A stretch of DNA of 64,000 bases, taken from contig JAOVFP010000011.1 of the NCBI GenBank assembly GCA_025738555.1, positions 2,418,001 to 2,482,000 of the forward strand, given 5' to 3'. Position 1 is the first letter of the stretch. Each line of letters opens with the position of its first letter. The stretch comes from Cyathus striatus (lineage: Eukaryota > Basidiomycota > Agaricomycetes > Agaricales > Nidulariaceae). Of the stretch, positions 50,345 to 60,805 are shown one piece after another. Under the pieces are notes generated by a model that worked only from the letters and a program-made list of their open reading frames with translations, had not been told where the DNA came from and did no database searches. A program made the position numbers and the translations under genes.

Positions 50345-51635
50345 ATGCCAGTATTTCTTCAGACTCGCTTTATTCCAATTTTACTTGCCCTTCTTTCCAT
50401 CACAAAAGCCACCATCGTCAATATTACTGTGGATGACGCATATCCCGATCCATTAACCGGACAATTTGTTAATTACCTTCCAAATGATTTATGGAATAAT
50501 GGGCCAACGTGTCTAAACTGTTCTGCAAAAGTTGACAGAGAAAAGATGCACAATGGAACGTGGCACGACAGTACAGTAAGCTCGGATTACACGTCTCATT
50601 TTGCTTTGCTGTGTAGAACTCATTCAGCGTATACAAGTACATCTCTGCTAGTCCACCTCGTCAGTTTGAAGGGCCACTAAATGCTACCTTTACTTTTAGT
50701 GGCATGTTTCACCCAGATCTCAGAAATAGTTATAAATGTCATTTATTATATAGGAAGTGCGATATATGTATTCTGCGCCATCTCTCTTTCAAACACCATT
50801 CAGCTGATAGGCTCCAGTAACATGGCTTTCTACATCGACAACGAGGTTGTTGGTCATTTCGAATGGACTCTGCCAGAGTCTGGATCTCAGAATTACCAAT
50901 ATAACGTATTGGTTTACTCCAATACATCTATAGTTCCAGGAGAACACACATTCGTGCTGCAAAATGGACCGTAAGGAGGTGGAAGCAATGTGTCATTGAC
51001 AATTTTTGATTACATTATTTACTCGTAAGAACATTAGCGATATTTATCTTCCTCAACTAATTCAATTTAGATATGATGATAGCGTAAAGATAGCAGAACC
51101 CACAACCCCGACTGCAAGTTCAACTCAAAAACCCACAACCCCAACGACGGGTTCGACTCCAACACAATCCTCATCTTCTGGTTCTGGAACTGGTGCTGAC
51201 AAACACAAAGGCGCGACAATAGGAATCGCTATAGGTGTTATATGTGGCTTCCTTATCATTGCTGCAGCAGCTTTTTTAGTCTACAAAAGGCAGAAAAATA
51301 TTTGGCAATCAGAAGGAGAGCCACTAATTCCTGTGCCATTTTTCAGTATTCGGCAAGGAAATATTGATGTAGTGCATAATCCCATGCACGCGCCGCCACG
51401 GCCGAAAGTGCCTCCTGGGGATAGAGCTGTGGGGCAAAACATTGCGGAGTTTGGTACAATGGAGGATAAAACTCGTCCACCATCACTAGTCGATGTAGCA
51501 GCTGCCCCCGTGGAAATAGCGGAATTATTGGAGGAAAATGATATGTTGAGGAGACGGTTAGCGTATTTTACGGAGTCTGTGGCAGGAGGAACACCGCCGC
51601 CTACTTATCACGAAGATGGTGAGAATGATGATTAA
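50345..51635 (+). pseudogene. Single-pass membrane protein with Ser/Thr-rich stalk (SKG6-like layout), in-frame stop
   Basis: Exons are 50345-50575, 50617-50701, 50754-51024 and 51071-51635. The protein opens with a signal peptide (MPVFLQTRFIPILLALLSIT), then an ectodomain (VNITVDDAYPDPLTGQFVNY, ATFTFSGSAIYVFCAIS, NVLVYSNTSIVPGEHTFVL), a Thr/Ser/Pro stalk, a membrane helix (GIAIGVICGFLIIAAAAFLV) with a basic KRQK stop-transfer, and a cytoplasmic tail ending PPPTYHEDGENDD. The layout is common in agaricomycetes; function unknown. The second intron appears to use GC-AG (GCATGT...TATAG), because only that join restores FTFSG-SAIYV. A TAA at 50972-50974 lies in frame between QNGP and GGGSNVSLTIFDYIIYS, although coding continues in the same frame. 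So this is a recent pseudogene, or it needs readthrough. Confidence 0.7.
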
Positions 51636-52022
51636 GGGATATGGTACTGTTTTATAATTATTGCTGACGATTGTGTAACTTCTGCTATGTATATACAAAT
51701 GTTAACTACATACTATACCTTTATCTGGTCCAGACTGCATTTTGTTTGGGAGCGCATTGACCTGAATGTGCTTTGCAATTCATGCGCAGTTCTTTCTTCT
51801 CTGCATACTTGGTCAATATATGCGAGTAGTAGACAACCTGTCTCTCTTGATGGATCCAGTTAGGCACATCAACGCTGTAAATTCATGTGCGTAATCTCTA
51901 CTCCTTGATATTATTCTGTCAGAAAAAATAAATGAAAGGGAGTAACATACCGTGGTATTGCTCGAATCAGTGTGTTTGTTGAAGTAGGAAGCGTGAAGAA
52001 AGGGGAAAACTGGTAAACACAG
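51636..52022. other. Intergenic, nothing supported
   Basis: Plain sequence between the membrane protein gene and the LTR at 52023. Confidence 0.4.
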
Positions 52023-52781
52023 TGTAAGACCCGACAATGGCCTACATATGAAATCACCTAGAATACGTAGTCCACGTCAGAATCATAATAAAAATACATT
52101 TAGAACACATACAAGACTATTATGCGCGCATGCAGAACAAGGCGGATCGAAGATGGAGAACGACATAGCCAAAGAATACAAAGATATTCCATCAATGTCG
52201 ACGCATTCCGTAACCAACGAATAAGTCATGTGCAGGACCAACCAACACCCTCAGAACCAAACAACCCCGAAATCAAACTTCCCGATTTAGCTCGGAGAGT
52301 CGGACGACACTCACGGAATCGGACACAGCAATCAACGACGGAAGAAAAGCGACAACTCTCGACATGCGCTGCCACACACATTTCCCCGAACCTATGTTTT
52401 TCTTTACTCTAGTTTATTCTCTACATTTTATATGACTCACATAAATATTTACATATATAAACCCCTCTGTAGCTAGCTACTCCTCTTCAGTGAAATACAC
52501 TCCATCATATCTATTCCTATCGTCATCCAGTTGTGTTAAGGATCAGTGGCTCTAGGATTGAGGAGCCTTAATCAGTCTATCATCGAGCTCATTTGTATTC
52601 ACTCTAGTCTTTTACATCTCGCTTTCTGTTGTAGCTTAATTCAAGCCCTTAAAAGCTACAACTCCCCTTTTATCTTTAAGCACAACTCAAATCAAATCGT
52701 CGAAGCGCAATGATTGACGGATGCAACCATGCTCGCAAACTCACTCAAGCCTACACGTCGACACCTACACTTACCCTTACA
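52023..52781. repeat. Solo LTR (759 bp), CpG-rich relative of 32617-33321
   Basis: TGTAAGACCCG to CCCTTACA, co-linear with the LTR at 32617-33321 (ggcctacatatgaaatca, tatataaacccctctgtagctagctac, gatgcaaccatgct). It retains CpGs that are TG/CA in the other copy, for example acgacatagcc against atgacatagcc. Flanks acag / acat do not form a perfect duplication. Confidence 0.8.
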
Positions 52782-52837
52782 ACATATCACGAACAGTGCC
52801 CCCCACATTTGATGCTCATAACTTGATTTGCACTGGA

Positions 52838-53293
52838 GTGGATAGATTTAAGAATGCTATCGCGTTGTTTAATGTACTTAGGAATTCTGGTGCATGCTTC
52901 GCTCGCTCAGCGTGAGTCGAGACGGGAAGAAGGGAAAAGGAGGGACATAAAGAGAAATCAGATCTCGAAGTGTAAATATCACCCGCAGTTTCATAGTTAG
53001 CGCGCCACGTAATTCTGCTCGTCTACCAATCCCCACCATCAGCTCCCCCTCAAACCAGAAAAAAGAAAGGACGAGCAACATGATCCTGCAAAAAACCCCC
53101 AACACCACCAAGCTCTACCACAACACCCACTCCCGCATTCTCCAACACATCTTTCAGCCCAACCCCACCTAACATTAAAATCCGGGGACTTCCAATAGGC
53201 CCGGAAGCCAAAATCACCTCACGTCCTACATTAACAATCTTCCTCTCCCCCTCCCTCCCCTGAGCGAATTCAACACCAGTAGCTACCACCTCC
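52838..53293 (-). pseudogene. GMC copy 3, C-terminal-side fragment left of the inversion
   Basis: The minus strand reads EVVATGVEFAQGREGERKIV, NVGREVILASGPIGSPRILM and FLQDHVARP, followed by the exon around PEFLSTLNNAIAFLN. It matches the middle of the intact gene at 19440-19870. At 53293/53294 it meets opposite-strand GMC sequence. The catalytic C-terminus is missing at the left edge (52838). Confidence 0.85.
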
Positions 53294-53684
53294 AATACCT
53301 ATCTTCTTTGAAAGACTCCAGCTGTGCTGATAAGATGGGCATAGACACCCCCTCCGGGGCATATTTTACCAGTATCGTAGGTACACAATATGATTGGGCC
53401 CGTCGGACTGTTCTGCAGGGTAATTTGGGTGGGAGGGTTATTGGTTGGCCTAGAGGGAAGGTGTGTCTTTCTCGTGTTTTCGAAGGTAGTAAACTGATAG
53501 AATGTAATAGGTACTGGGAGGATCTATGGCGATGAATGCAATGTACCTCGTTCGACCTTCGTCTGTTGAGTTGGATGCGTGGGCTGAGTTGTTAGGTAGT
53601 ATGGATGATGATGGGTCTGGTATATCTTCTTCCGCTTTCACTTTTTCTTTCCTGTTCCTTCTGCTTTCGCTCTTTTCCTTCTTT

Positions 53685-54043
53685 TGAAAGGCTGTCGTGT
53701 CGGAACAGCCTCACTGAATGACGATGCGTGACAGGACAATAGTATCTTCGTTGCGACAGTAAGAGAAAGGCAACGAAGGAAAATGGATAAGTGTTGGTTT
53801 TATACCGAATAGCATGGCGGAATGGTACTAAGGAGAACGACGAGGACAAGACAGACAGGGGAAGGAAGTAAAGGGGGAAGTAATTGGAAAGTAAAGAGAT
53901 CATGAGATGAGGAGAAGAGAAGGGGTGCGAGAGGAACAAGAAAGAAAGAAAGAAAGGAGGTGCGAGTGCTCGGCATGCATTGTGTGCGTGTCGAGTGTTT
54001 GTGATGCGGCTTTTGTGGTGAGACTGTCTGTGTCGGGCTTACA
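53685..54043 (-). repeat. 3' LTR of the Gypsy element
   Basis: 359 bp. On the minus strand it starts TGTAAGCC and ends CCTTTCA. Preceded in element orientation by the polypurine tract. Confidence 0.9.
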
Positions 54044-54085
54044 CTCCTCCCCCTTCTGAAAGAGAAACCCCCCTTCGAGATGACA

Positions 54086-57000
54086 CTACAGTGTGCCATG
54101 TTCCGCTTCCCAGATGTCGAGAGCTTCCGTGTCAATGACTTTGCTCTTAGGTAACCATTTGTCGTGTTCTTTGCCAAAGCCAACCCAGCGTACAAGATAT
54201 TGACTTCCGCAACCTCGTCGGCGGGCGTCAACGAAATGATCGATGACACGTTCTTCATAGCCATCGACAACTACAGCAGGTGGGGGTGTCACTTCACGGC
54301 TGGGGAAAAGCTCGGGGTCATTGGCAATGAAAGGTTTAAGGAGGCTGGCATGGAACCTGGGGAATGTTTGGGGATCGTTTGGGAGGCGGAGGGTGTATTC
54401 AGATTTCTCAGGAAAGGAACGAACAACAGTATAAGGACCATCATGGCAGGGCATGAATTTGGCAACCCGTTTCGTTTGACGTTTGTAGTTGCGTCGTCTA
54501 TTGGAGGTAGACAGCATAACTTGATCACCCACATTGTAAACAATCTCTGGGCCCCGCGATTCATTAGCATGGTAAGCTTGTCGTACTTTTGCTGCTAATA
54601 GATTATCTTGAGCTTCTTGAACATCGGTTTCAAGTTTCATGATGAGTTCCCGTGCGTAGAGATCATGGGCAGAGGCGTCAAGCGGTGGGGAAGGAGACAA
54701 GGGGGGGATGAGACGAGGTGATCGGCCAGTTTTGAGTTGGAATCCAGAGAAGCCGGTCGAAGAGTTGATGGTGTTCATGATAGCGAAACATATGCGGGGG
54801 AGTTTAGAGACCCAACCCTTCTGGTTCACATCGACATGATACCAGATGAGCTGGTTCACTGTTTTGTTGGTGCGCTCGCTACTGCCATCGGTCTCAGGAT
54901 GATAGGCTGTGGACATCTTCAGATTGACTCCGGTAAGTTTGTGAAGTGCTGTCCATATGTCTGAGACAAAGAGCTTGTCATGGTCAGATACGAGGTTAAG
55001 CATGAGTCTGTTCTCGCAGTACCACTCATCGAACAAGACGACAGCTATTTGGGCAGCGGTGAAGGTGGAGTGAACAGCAGCAATGCGGATATCAGCACCA
55101 AGGGCGTCAGTCATGGTTAGTATAGTGTCCTTTCCTTCTTCCTCTGGAAGTGGACCGACGAAATCGAGTGTGATGGTGTCAAAGTGGGCATCAGGTATGG
55201 GAAGCAGGTGCAGAGGGCCAGAGGGTTTGGTGGTCCGATCTTTATTATGCTGACATTCAACACAAGAGGGAATATATGCGGATTCCAAGTCACGCTGCAT
55301 GTTGGGCCAGTAGAAAGAACCTCGGAGGGCTGCATAACTCTTATCAAAACCAAAGTGGCCAAGCGAGTCATGTGCAAGATGATAAAGCGTCTCTCAGATG
55401 GAAGTAACACGAGGAATAACTAGACGGTGACCAACATAGATAAGGTTAGTGACGTCCTCTATTCTGGCACCTTCAATGCTACCTGCAGATATGTCGGAGA
55501 GGAGTTGTTTGCAGAAATCATCCTCGGTATAGCCAGCATGAATCTCATCGAGAAATGCAGGGTCAATGCCAATAGAAAGAGTGCTAGCCACAAATGAGGA
55601 GGGAGAGGGTGAACGGGTATATGCAAGTGCGCAAGCTGTGAATGCAGCTGAGGGAGGGTCGTCTGGCATGCGTGATAGAGCATTGGCAACCGTGTTGTCT
55701 TCACCACGAATGTATGTGATATCATAATCATAGTCAGCGAGGAACATAGACCACCGCATCTGTCGGCACGACATCTCCTTCTGAGATTGAAAATATTCCA
55801 GAGTGCGATGATCGGTGTAAATGTCAAAATGGGCACCTAATAAGTGTGTCCTCCACTTCTTCAAGGCCTTAACGATAGCGAGAAGTTCCTGTTCATGGAC
55901 AGGGTAGTTCTTCTCTGCATCATTTAGCTGATAAGAATCATAGGCTACTGGACGAGCAGTCTCCCAAGTTTCCCCGAAGCTGAGAACAGCACCTGTGCGT
56001 CGACTACTTGCATCAGTAGTGACAAAAATGCACTTAGAAGTGTCCTTGTAGTCGATGGTGGTAAGACAGTCCGAGCTCATAACAATACGTTTGATAGCAT
56101 TAAATGCCGCTTGGTGTTCGTCTGTCCAAGGTGGAAACGATTCATTGCATGCAGCAGTGGTGAGGGGGGTGAGTATGCTCGTATATTCTGCTAGAGCAGG
56201 TAAAAAGGCGGCAATGTAATGAGTGAGGCCTAAGAAGCCCCGTACATTGGTAGCTGTAGTGGGCTGGGGCCAATTAAGAATGCGATCTACCTTGCGAGGG
56301 TCTGGGCGGATACCTGTGGAAGAGATGACATGTCTGAGAAAGTCAAGTTCGGTGGAGAATAGGACCGTTTTCTTCATGTTGCAATACAGTTTAGCAGCCC
56401 TAAGAGCATCCAGAACACAGCGACAGTTAGCTTCATGTTCTTCCAGTGAGTCAGGCCAAATAATGATGTCGTCTAGATAAACATGACAAATAACCCTGAT
56501 GAGATGTCTAAGTGCGTCAGTCATACGGCGTTGATGGGTAGATGGTGCATTGCACCCGCCCTGAGGCATGACCAACCATTCATATAAACCCCAGGGAGTA
56601 CAAACAGCTGTGAGATGGACATCATCTGGATGGACACGCGTCTGGAAGAAGGAATTGGTCATGTCCAGCTTGCCAAATGTCTTCCCTCAACCGCAGTCAG
56701 CCAATATGTTGTCCACTCTAGGTAGGGGGAAGGTATCACGTATGGTGTTGGAGTTGAGGTCGTGATAGTCATTCACCCAACAAGGATCCACACTGAGATC
56801 AGGTGTGCCATCAGTGCATTTAGGAACACAGAATGCCGGTGAAGAATATTCTGATGAGGAAGGACGCATGCGGCCTGCACTAAGGTGTTCATCGAGTAGC
56901 CGTTTCCAAGATTCCTGATATTGTTTGGGTGGGGAGTATCCGCGGTGTCGAGGTACCTTTGAAGGGTCCTTAAGTCGAATTCGATGGTAAATATGGTCCA

Positions 57001-57120
57001 GCAATAGCTCCCCAGAGTTGTTTGGCAGTCAGTCTGGAAAGCAATCCACATATTCAGACTTCAGCTGTAAGTCCTTCTGTCGTAGTGTCTCCTGGAAGGC
57101 TAGGGTATCCACTCAATCTT
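54086..57120 (-). pseudogene. Gypsy pol: RT, RNase H, integrase, chromodomain; three in-frame TGA
   Basis: One minus-strand frame runs from about 57120 to 54086. Landmarks in order are YSSPAFCVPK (RT entry), VYLDDIIIW (RT active site YLDD), FLGLTHYIAAFLP, TDASSRRTGAVLS (RNase H), HLAHDSLGHFG with CVEC (integrase zinc region), TLDFVGPLPEEE, SDHDKLFVSDIW and TAYHPETDGSSERTN (integrase DDE), and a C-terminal chromodomain (YLVRWVGFGKEHDKWLP). TGA codons at 57029-57031, 56687-56689 and 55394-55396 interrupt it; each sits where Arg CGA would fit. The copy cannot make a full Pol without readthrough. A chromodomain places it in the chromovirus branch. Confidence 0.88.
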
Positions 57121-57132
57121 ATAAAAGGGCGA

Positions 57133-58662
57133 TTAGCGCATCTGGGAGAAGGTGAGGAGTGTGAGAAGGTGAAGGCAGAGGATGGGGGGAGTGTGAATCT
57201 TTTTCGGAGTGGGGGGCGGTACCACATACTCAGGTTGCCACACTCTGGCAGGGTGTATCACGGGGTTCACTATGTTATAACCATTTCTCTTGTCAATAGC
57301 TGTGTGAGTGTTTATATCTATCATGATGTGTTCGGCAGAAAGAAATGGCATTCCAAGAATTAAGGGTACAGGTAGACCTATATTGACCTTAGCCTTAACC
57401 GCCCTTGATTTCCAAGCTCCCCTCCCCGATGTTAATATAATCTTCACATATTCCAAGCAGTGTAGAGGATGTTGAGTGAGAGAGGATAGATTGTCTTCAG
57501 ATGAGGGTAGTGGGCGACGACGCAATCCTAGTTTGTCAACAAGCAATGAACTAATCACTACGGAAGGACATCCAATGTCAAGTAAGGAAGTGATGGATAT
57601 AGGAAAATCAGAAATGGAAGGTCCAGTCATGTCGAATACGGCATGCATGTGAGGGAGGGAGAAGGGGGCAGAAACATGTGGAGTGGCAACGTACGAATCA
57701 GTGTCATCATCGCTATACGAGGTAGCCATTTGAGCGGCACCAGCAGTCAAACGAGGAACTGCAGCCTTAGCCATGGCTTCTGTAAGCGAGGTGTAAGAGG
57801 AGACATCTGGCCAAGTGTTTGTCTTCTTCATAGGACAAGTATCGGAACGATGGCCAGCATAGAAAGTGCGGCAATGGGCACACCCTTCATGCTCATTGAG
57901 AAGTTTCTTCTCACTGTCAGTGAGCTTGGGTAGGAATTTCTTGTCCGTTGCATTGCTGGAGCCAGAGCGGTTGGAGGATATCTTTACGGAGTTATCATCT
58001 GAAAGGCGAGAAAGTAAATCCTTTTTCTCAGCATGTTTGACTGACCGTACATTTTGGGATTGATCAATAAGACACTGTGTACGTATGCGTTCACCATGTA
58101 GACGATCGTCTCTGTCCGACACCTCTTGAGCCCATTCGGTGAAGTCAGTGCCAGCACAGAGGAGCTCTTCTTCCTCAATAGAGAACAAGAGGTCTGTGTG
58201 CATGTTGGCCTCAAGGTGGGCCTTCAGCGCAGTGGACTTGTCGAGGGCATGTATGGGGGAGGTAGCGGTGAGGATAGCATTGAGATTCTCGAGTTCAATC
58301 TTCCAGTTCATGAAGTGTTTGGTACCTTGAGTGGAGGAGAGAATTTGGTTCCTGACCTTAACTGCCCAGTTGCGAGGGAGAACCAGCTTCGCTAACTCCA
58401 GCAAGTAAGCATCTAGGGAAAGCGCATCAATCCAAGCCGAATCTGCATGATACCAAGCTACTAGTCGTGGTTCCAACATAGAGTCAGCGACGTAAGAGAC
58501 GATCTCAGTAGACCTCTTCTCCAAGTGTTTGGTGAAACATTTGCACACAATGCCCCAATTGTAGAATGTCTCTGGATTGATACGGCCAGAGGAGAGCGTG
58601 GGGCAGTCTTTGACCTTGGTAGGGATCTTCACCTCTGTCAAGGGACGATTGTCGTGTTCCAT
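57133..58662 (-). CDS. Gypsy Gag with atypical zinc knuckle and aspartic protease
   Basis: The open frame extends up to an ATG at 58950, but that codon lies in the 5' LTR and exists only because a CG became CA there (the other LTR has gtcgtg). ATG 58662 (MEHDNRPLTEVKIPTKVKDC) is therefore preferred, giving about 509 residues. The order is a helical capsid region (FYNWGIVCKCFTKHLEKRST; NWKIELENLNAIL), a CX2CX6HX4C knuckle (CAHCRTFYAGHRSDTC, spacing longer than the usual CX2CX4HX4C), then a retropepsin-like domain with LLDIGCPSVVISS (active site DIG instead of DTG/DSG) and PLILGMPFLSAEHIMID. The frame ends 57133, just before pol. Particle formation and polyprotein cleavage are the expected roles. 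Confidence 0.8.
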   Translation of the reverse strand: MEHDNRPLTEVKIPTKVKDCPTLSSGRINPETFYNWGIVCKCFTKHLEKRSTEIVSYVADSMLEPRLVAWYHADSAWIDALSLDAYLLELAKLVLPRNWAVKVRNQILSSTQGTKHFMNWKIELENLNAILTATSPIHALDKSTALKAHLEANMHTDLLFSIEEEELLCAGTDFTEWAQEVSDRDDRLHGERIRTQCLIDQSQNVRSVKHAEKKDLLSRLSDDNSVKISSNRSGSSNATDKKFLPKLTDSEKKLLNEHEGCAHCRTFYAGHRSDTCPMKKTNTWPDVSSYTSLTEAMAKAAVPRLTAGAAQMATSYSDDDTDSYVATPHVSAPFSLPHMHAVFDMTGPSISDFPISITSLLDIGCPSVVISSLLVDKLGLRRRPLPSSEDNLSSLTQHPLHCLEYVKIILTSGRGAWKSRAVKAKVNIGLPVPLILGMPFLSAEHIMIDINTHTAIDKRNGYNIVNPVIHPARVWQPEYVVPPPTPKKIHTPPILCLHLLTLLTFSQMR

Positions 58663-58936
58663 GTGTGTGGTGAGGAAGGTGGTAGTGTGTGCGTAAGTGT
58701 AGGATGGTTCCGAGTCTGAAGAACAGTCTGAAGAATAACCCAAGGATGAGTTACTGGTTGGAGGAATCGACGTCAGGGGGGAGTGTTCCAAGTCTAAACT
58801 TGGGGCTGTGTGGATGGTGGGGATTTGCAAAGGAGGTGGGTCCACTAGGGCTCTCCTACAGGCTTCGCTCCTGGTAGTAAGTGGGGTGGGCACGGAAGGG
58901 TAACGTCGAGACAGATTGTCGGTGTCAAAAAAAAAG

Positions 58937-59352
58937 TGAAAGGCTGTCATGTTGGAACAGCCTCACTGAATGACAATGCATGACAGGACAATAGTATCTT
59001 CGTTGTGACAGTAAGAGAAAGGCCTTTTACATGTTAGAATACTGTAATACATACCTTCGTTGCGATAGTAAGAGAAAGGCAACGAAGGAAAATGGATAAG
59101 TGTTGGTTTTATACCAAATAGCATGGCGGAATGGTACTAAGGAGAACGACGAGGACAAGACGGACAGGGGAAGGAAGTAAAGGGGGAAGTAATTGGAAAG
59201 TAAAGAGATCATGAGATGAGGAGAAGAGAAGGGGTGCGAGAGGAACAAGAAAGAAAGAAAGAAAGGAGGTGCGAGTGCTCGGCATGCATTGTGTGCGTGT
59301 CGAGTGTTTGTGATGCGGCTTTTGTGGTGAGACTGTCTGTGTCAGGCTTACA
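58937..59352 (-). repeat. 5' LTR of the Gypsy element with an internal 57-bp duplication
   Basis: 416 bp. Relative to the other LTR it has an extra block near 58998-59055 in which cttcgttgYgacagtaagagaaaggc is repeated around ttttacatgttagaatac-type filler. Substitutions elsewhere are nearly all CG to TG/CA. Confidence 0.9.
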
Positions 59353-60238
59353 CTTTCTCCTTTCGCTGTTTCGTTTCTTGTTGTTTCGTACCTTCTCTCT
59401 TTCCTCTTTTGTTCCTTCTCTTTTGTTGTTTCCCTGTCATTACATTTACGACCCCCTTCTACTTTGTTCTCTTGCACTCTCACCTACCTACATACCATTC
59501 ATCGCGACTTTCCTATTCACATTCAAGCGCTAGTTCTACCCTACATTCTCTTCCTGTTTTTGAATTCCCCCCCCATTCTCGTCATGTTCATTCTCGATTC
59601 CCTCTTCTATACATATTTTGAGTATTATATATTCAAATTCACATTTGACATGACATGGCTCTTTATGAGTTGTCTTTCTCCATTCTATTTTAAGCCTCTC
59701 TTATCATCCTACCGCCTTTATTCTTGTTGTCCCTTCTTATCCAACTAACTAACCTTCACCCAAGGCGTCCCAGCATCAACATACAACTGGCAATCCATGC
59801 ACATTGCAATGCATAAATCAGGGACATTCATTCCTCCCCTTGCTCAGCCTCAGAGGGTAGGCAATATCCAGTACGAGGCGGGGAATTATGGAAGCGGGGG
59901 CCAATGAGTGTTAGCTATCCTGCTGTGTACCTTTTTCTTCTTCATTTCTTCTTTCTCATCATCTAAGCTAATGATTTATAATTTAGGCAAATATCAATAA
60001 CAGGAAACTGGACATCCACCCTCCTCTCCACCCTCAGTATACCCCCTCTCACCTCACCCAATGGCGGAACCGCACTAGGGGGATACATATCCCCCTCCTC
60101 TATAAACCCATCAAATTGGACTCACTCTTCTTCTCATTCATATATAGATGTGTTACCTCCAAGAGACAATTTACATATAATGACAAATGCACATGTTACG
60201 TGTATCGTTTTCTCTGATTCGCATTCTTCCAGTGGAGT

Positions 60239-60482
60239 ACATACCGATTCTCTCGTGGTCCTCGTCTCCTGATGCACTAGCTTCTAATACCAGGACGCTG
60301 ATGCTCGAGTCTTCTGAGAGGCAGGAGGCGAGGACGAGTCCTGCGAGGCGACCGCCTGGTATTATGTAGTCGTAGCTGGAATGGAGGTCAGAAGGGGAGA
60401 TTATGTTTTGTTGGAAGAGGGAGGGGGATGAGGCGGGTATGAGGTGGAACGTGTTGAGGAGGAGGAGGGTGCATAAGGGCAT
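60239..60482 (-). pseudogene. GMC copy 3, N-terminal exon right of the inversion
   Basis: The minus-strand ATG at 60482 gives MPLCTLLLLNTFHLIPASSP and then [20 protein letters not shown] ... SISVLVLEASASG, ending at a GTATGTA donor next to the inversion breakpoint. The third Gly of the FAD loop is Arg and several other conserved residues differ, consistent with decay. Confidence 0.85.
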
Positions 60483-60599
60483 TGTAGAGAGTGAGGAAAG
60501 GAAGGGAGGGAGAAAGAAAAAGAAATGGGAAAAGAACGAAAACCCCACCGACCACCTAATATGAGTAGTGTCAGCAAATATTTTCATATTAACTCCTGG

Positions 60600-60805
60600 C
60601 TATATGATCATGTGTTCTTATAAGCATGGAGTTTTATGATCACCTCTAAATTATATAGTGTTCTATACTATTAGTGATTGTAGTAGTGATCATAAATGAT
60701 CATTTAGGGATATAGGTGGTGTATTGGGGTGAATACTAGTACTGATGGGTTTCTATAGACTATTACTTGTTCTAATGGATTTGTAAGTGATCATAAGTGA
60801 TCATT
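60600..60805. repeat. Left edge of the gtgatcataagtgatcat satellite
   Basis: One to two degenerate units (agtgatcataaatgatcatttagggatataggtggtg; tttgtaagtgatcataagtgatcatt) of the array that resumes at 62187 after the inserted element. Confidence 0.65.

Larger units (their letters stand above)
53685..59352 (-). mobile_element. Ty3/Gypsy chromovirus LTR retrotransposon, 5.67 kb
   Basis: LTRs are at 53685-54043 and 58937-59352 in direct orientation. The 4-mer cttt flanks the element (53681-53684 and 59353-59356). It is transcribed on the minus strand: LTR, gag-protease, pol with reverse transcriptase, RNase H, integrase and chromodomain, then a purine-rich tract (agaagggggaggag) directly before the 3' LTR (TGTAAGCC). 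It lies in the long intron of GMC copy 3. Low LTR divergence, almost all at CpG, shows a recent insertion already undergoing CpG decay. Confidence 0.93.
53294..60238 (+). other. Inverted internal segment of GMC copy 3 carrying a Gypsy element
   Basis: On the plus strand 53294-53680 encodes the second and third GMC exons (DTPSGAYFTSIVGTQYDWAR, MNAMYLVRPSSVELDAWAEL). The Gypsy element sits in the long intron (53685-59352). 59357-60238 continues with GVPASTYNWQSMHIAMHKSG, a 1-nt deletion after NYGSGG, and GNWTSTLLSTLSIPPLTSPN to FSDSHSSSG. Both ends join minus-strand GMC sequence, and re-inverting the segment restores gene order: SHSSSG at 60238 would then meet EVVATGV at 53293. Confidence 0.85.

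Noticed and set aside
57133..58950. Gag start at 58950 giving 605 residues
   Set aside because: The ATG lies inside the LTR and is absent from the other LTR; 58662 is more plausible.
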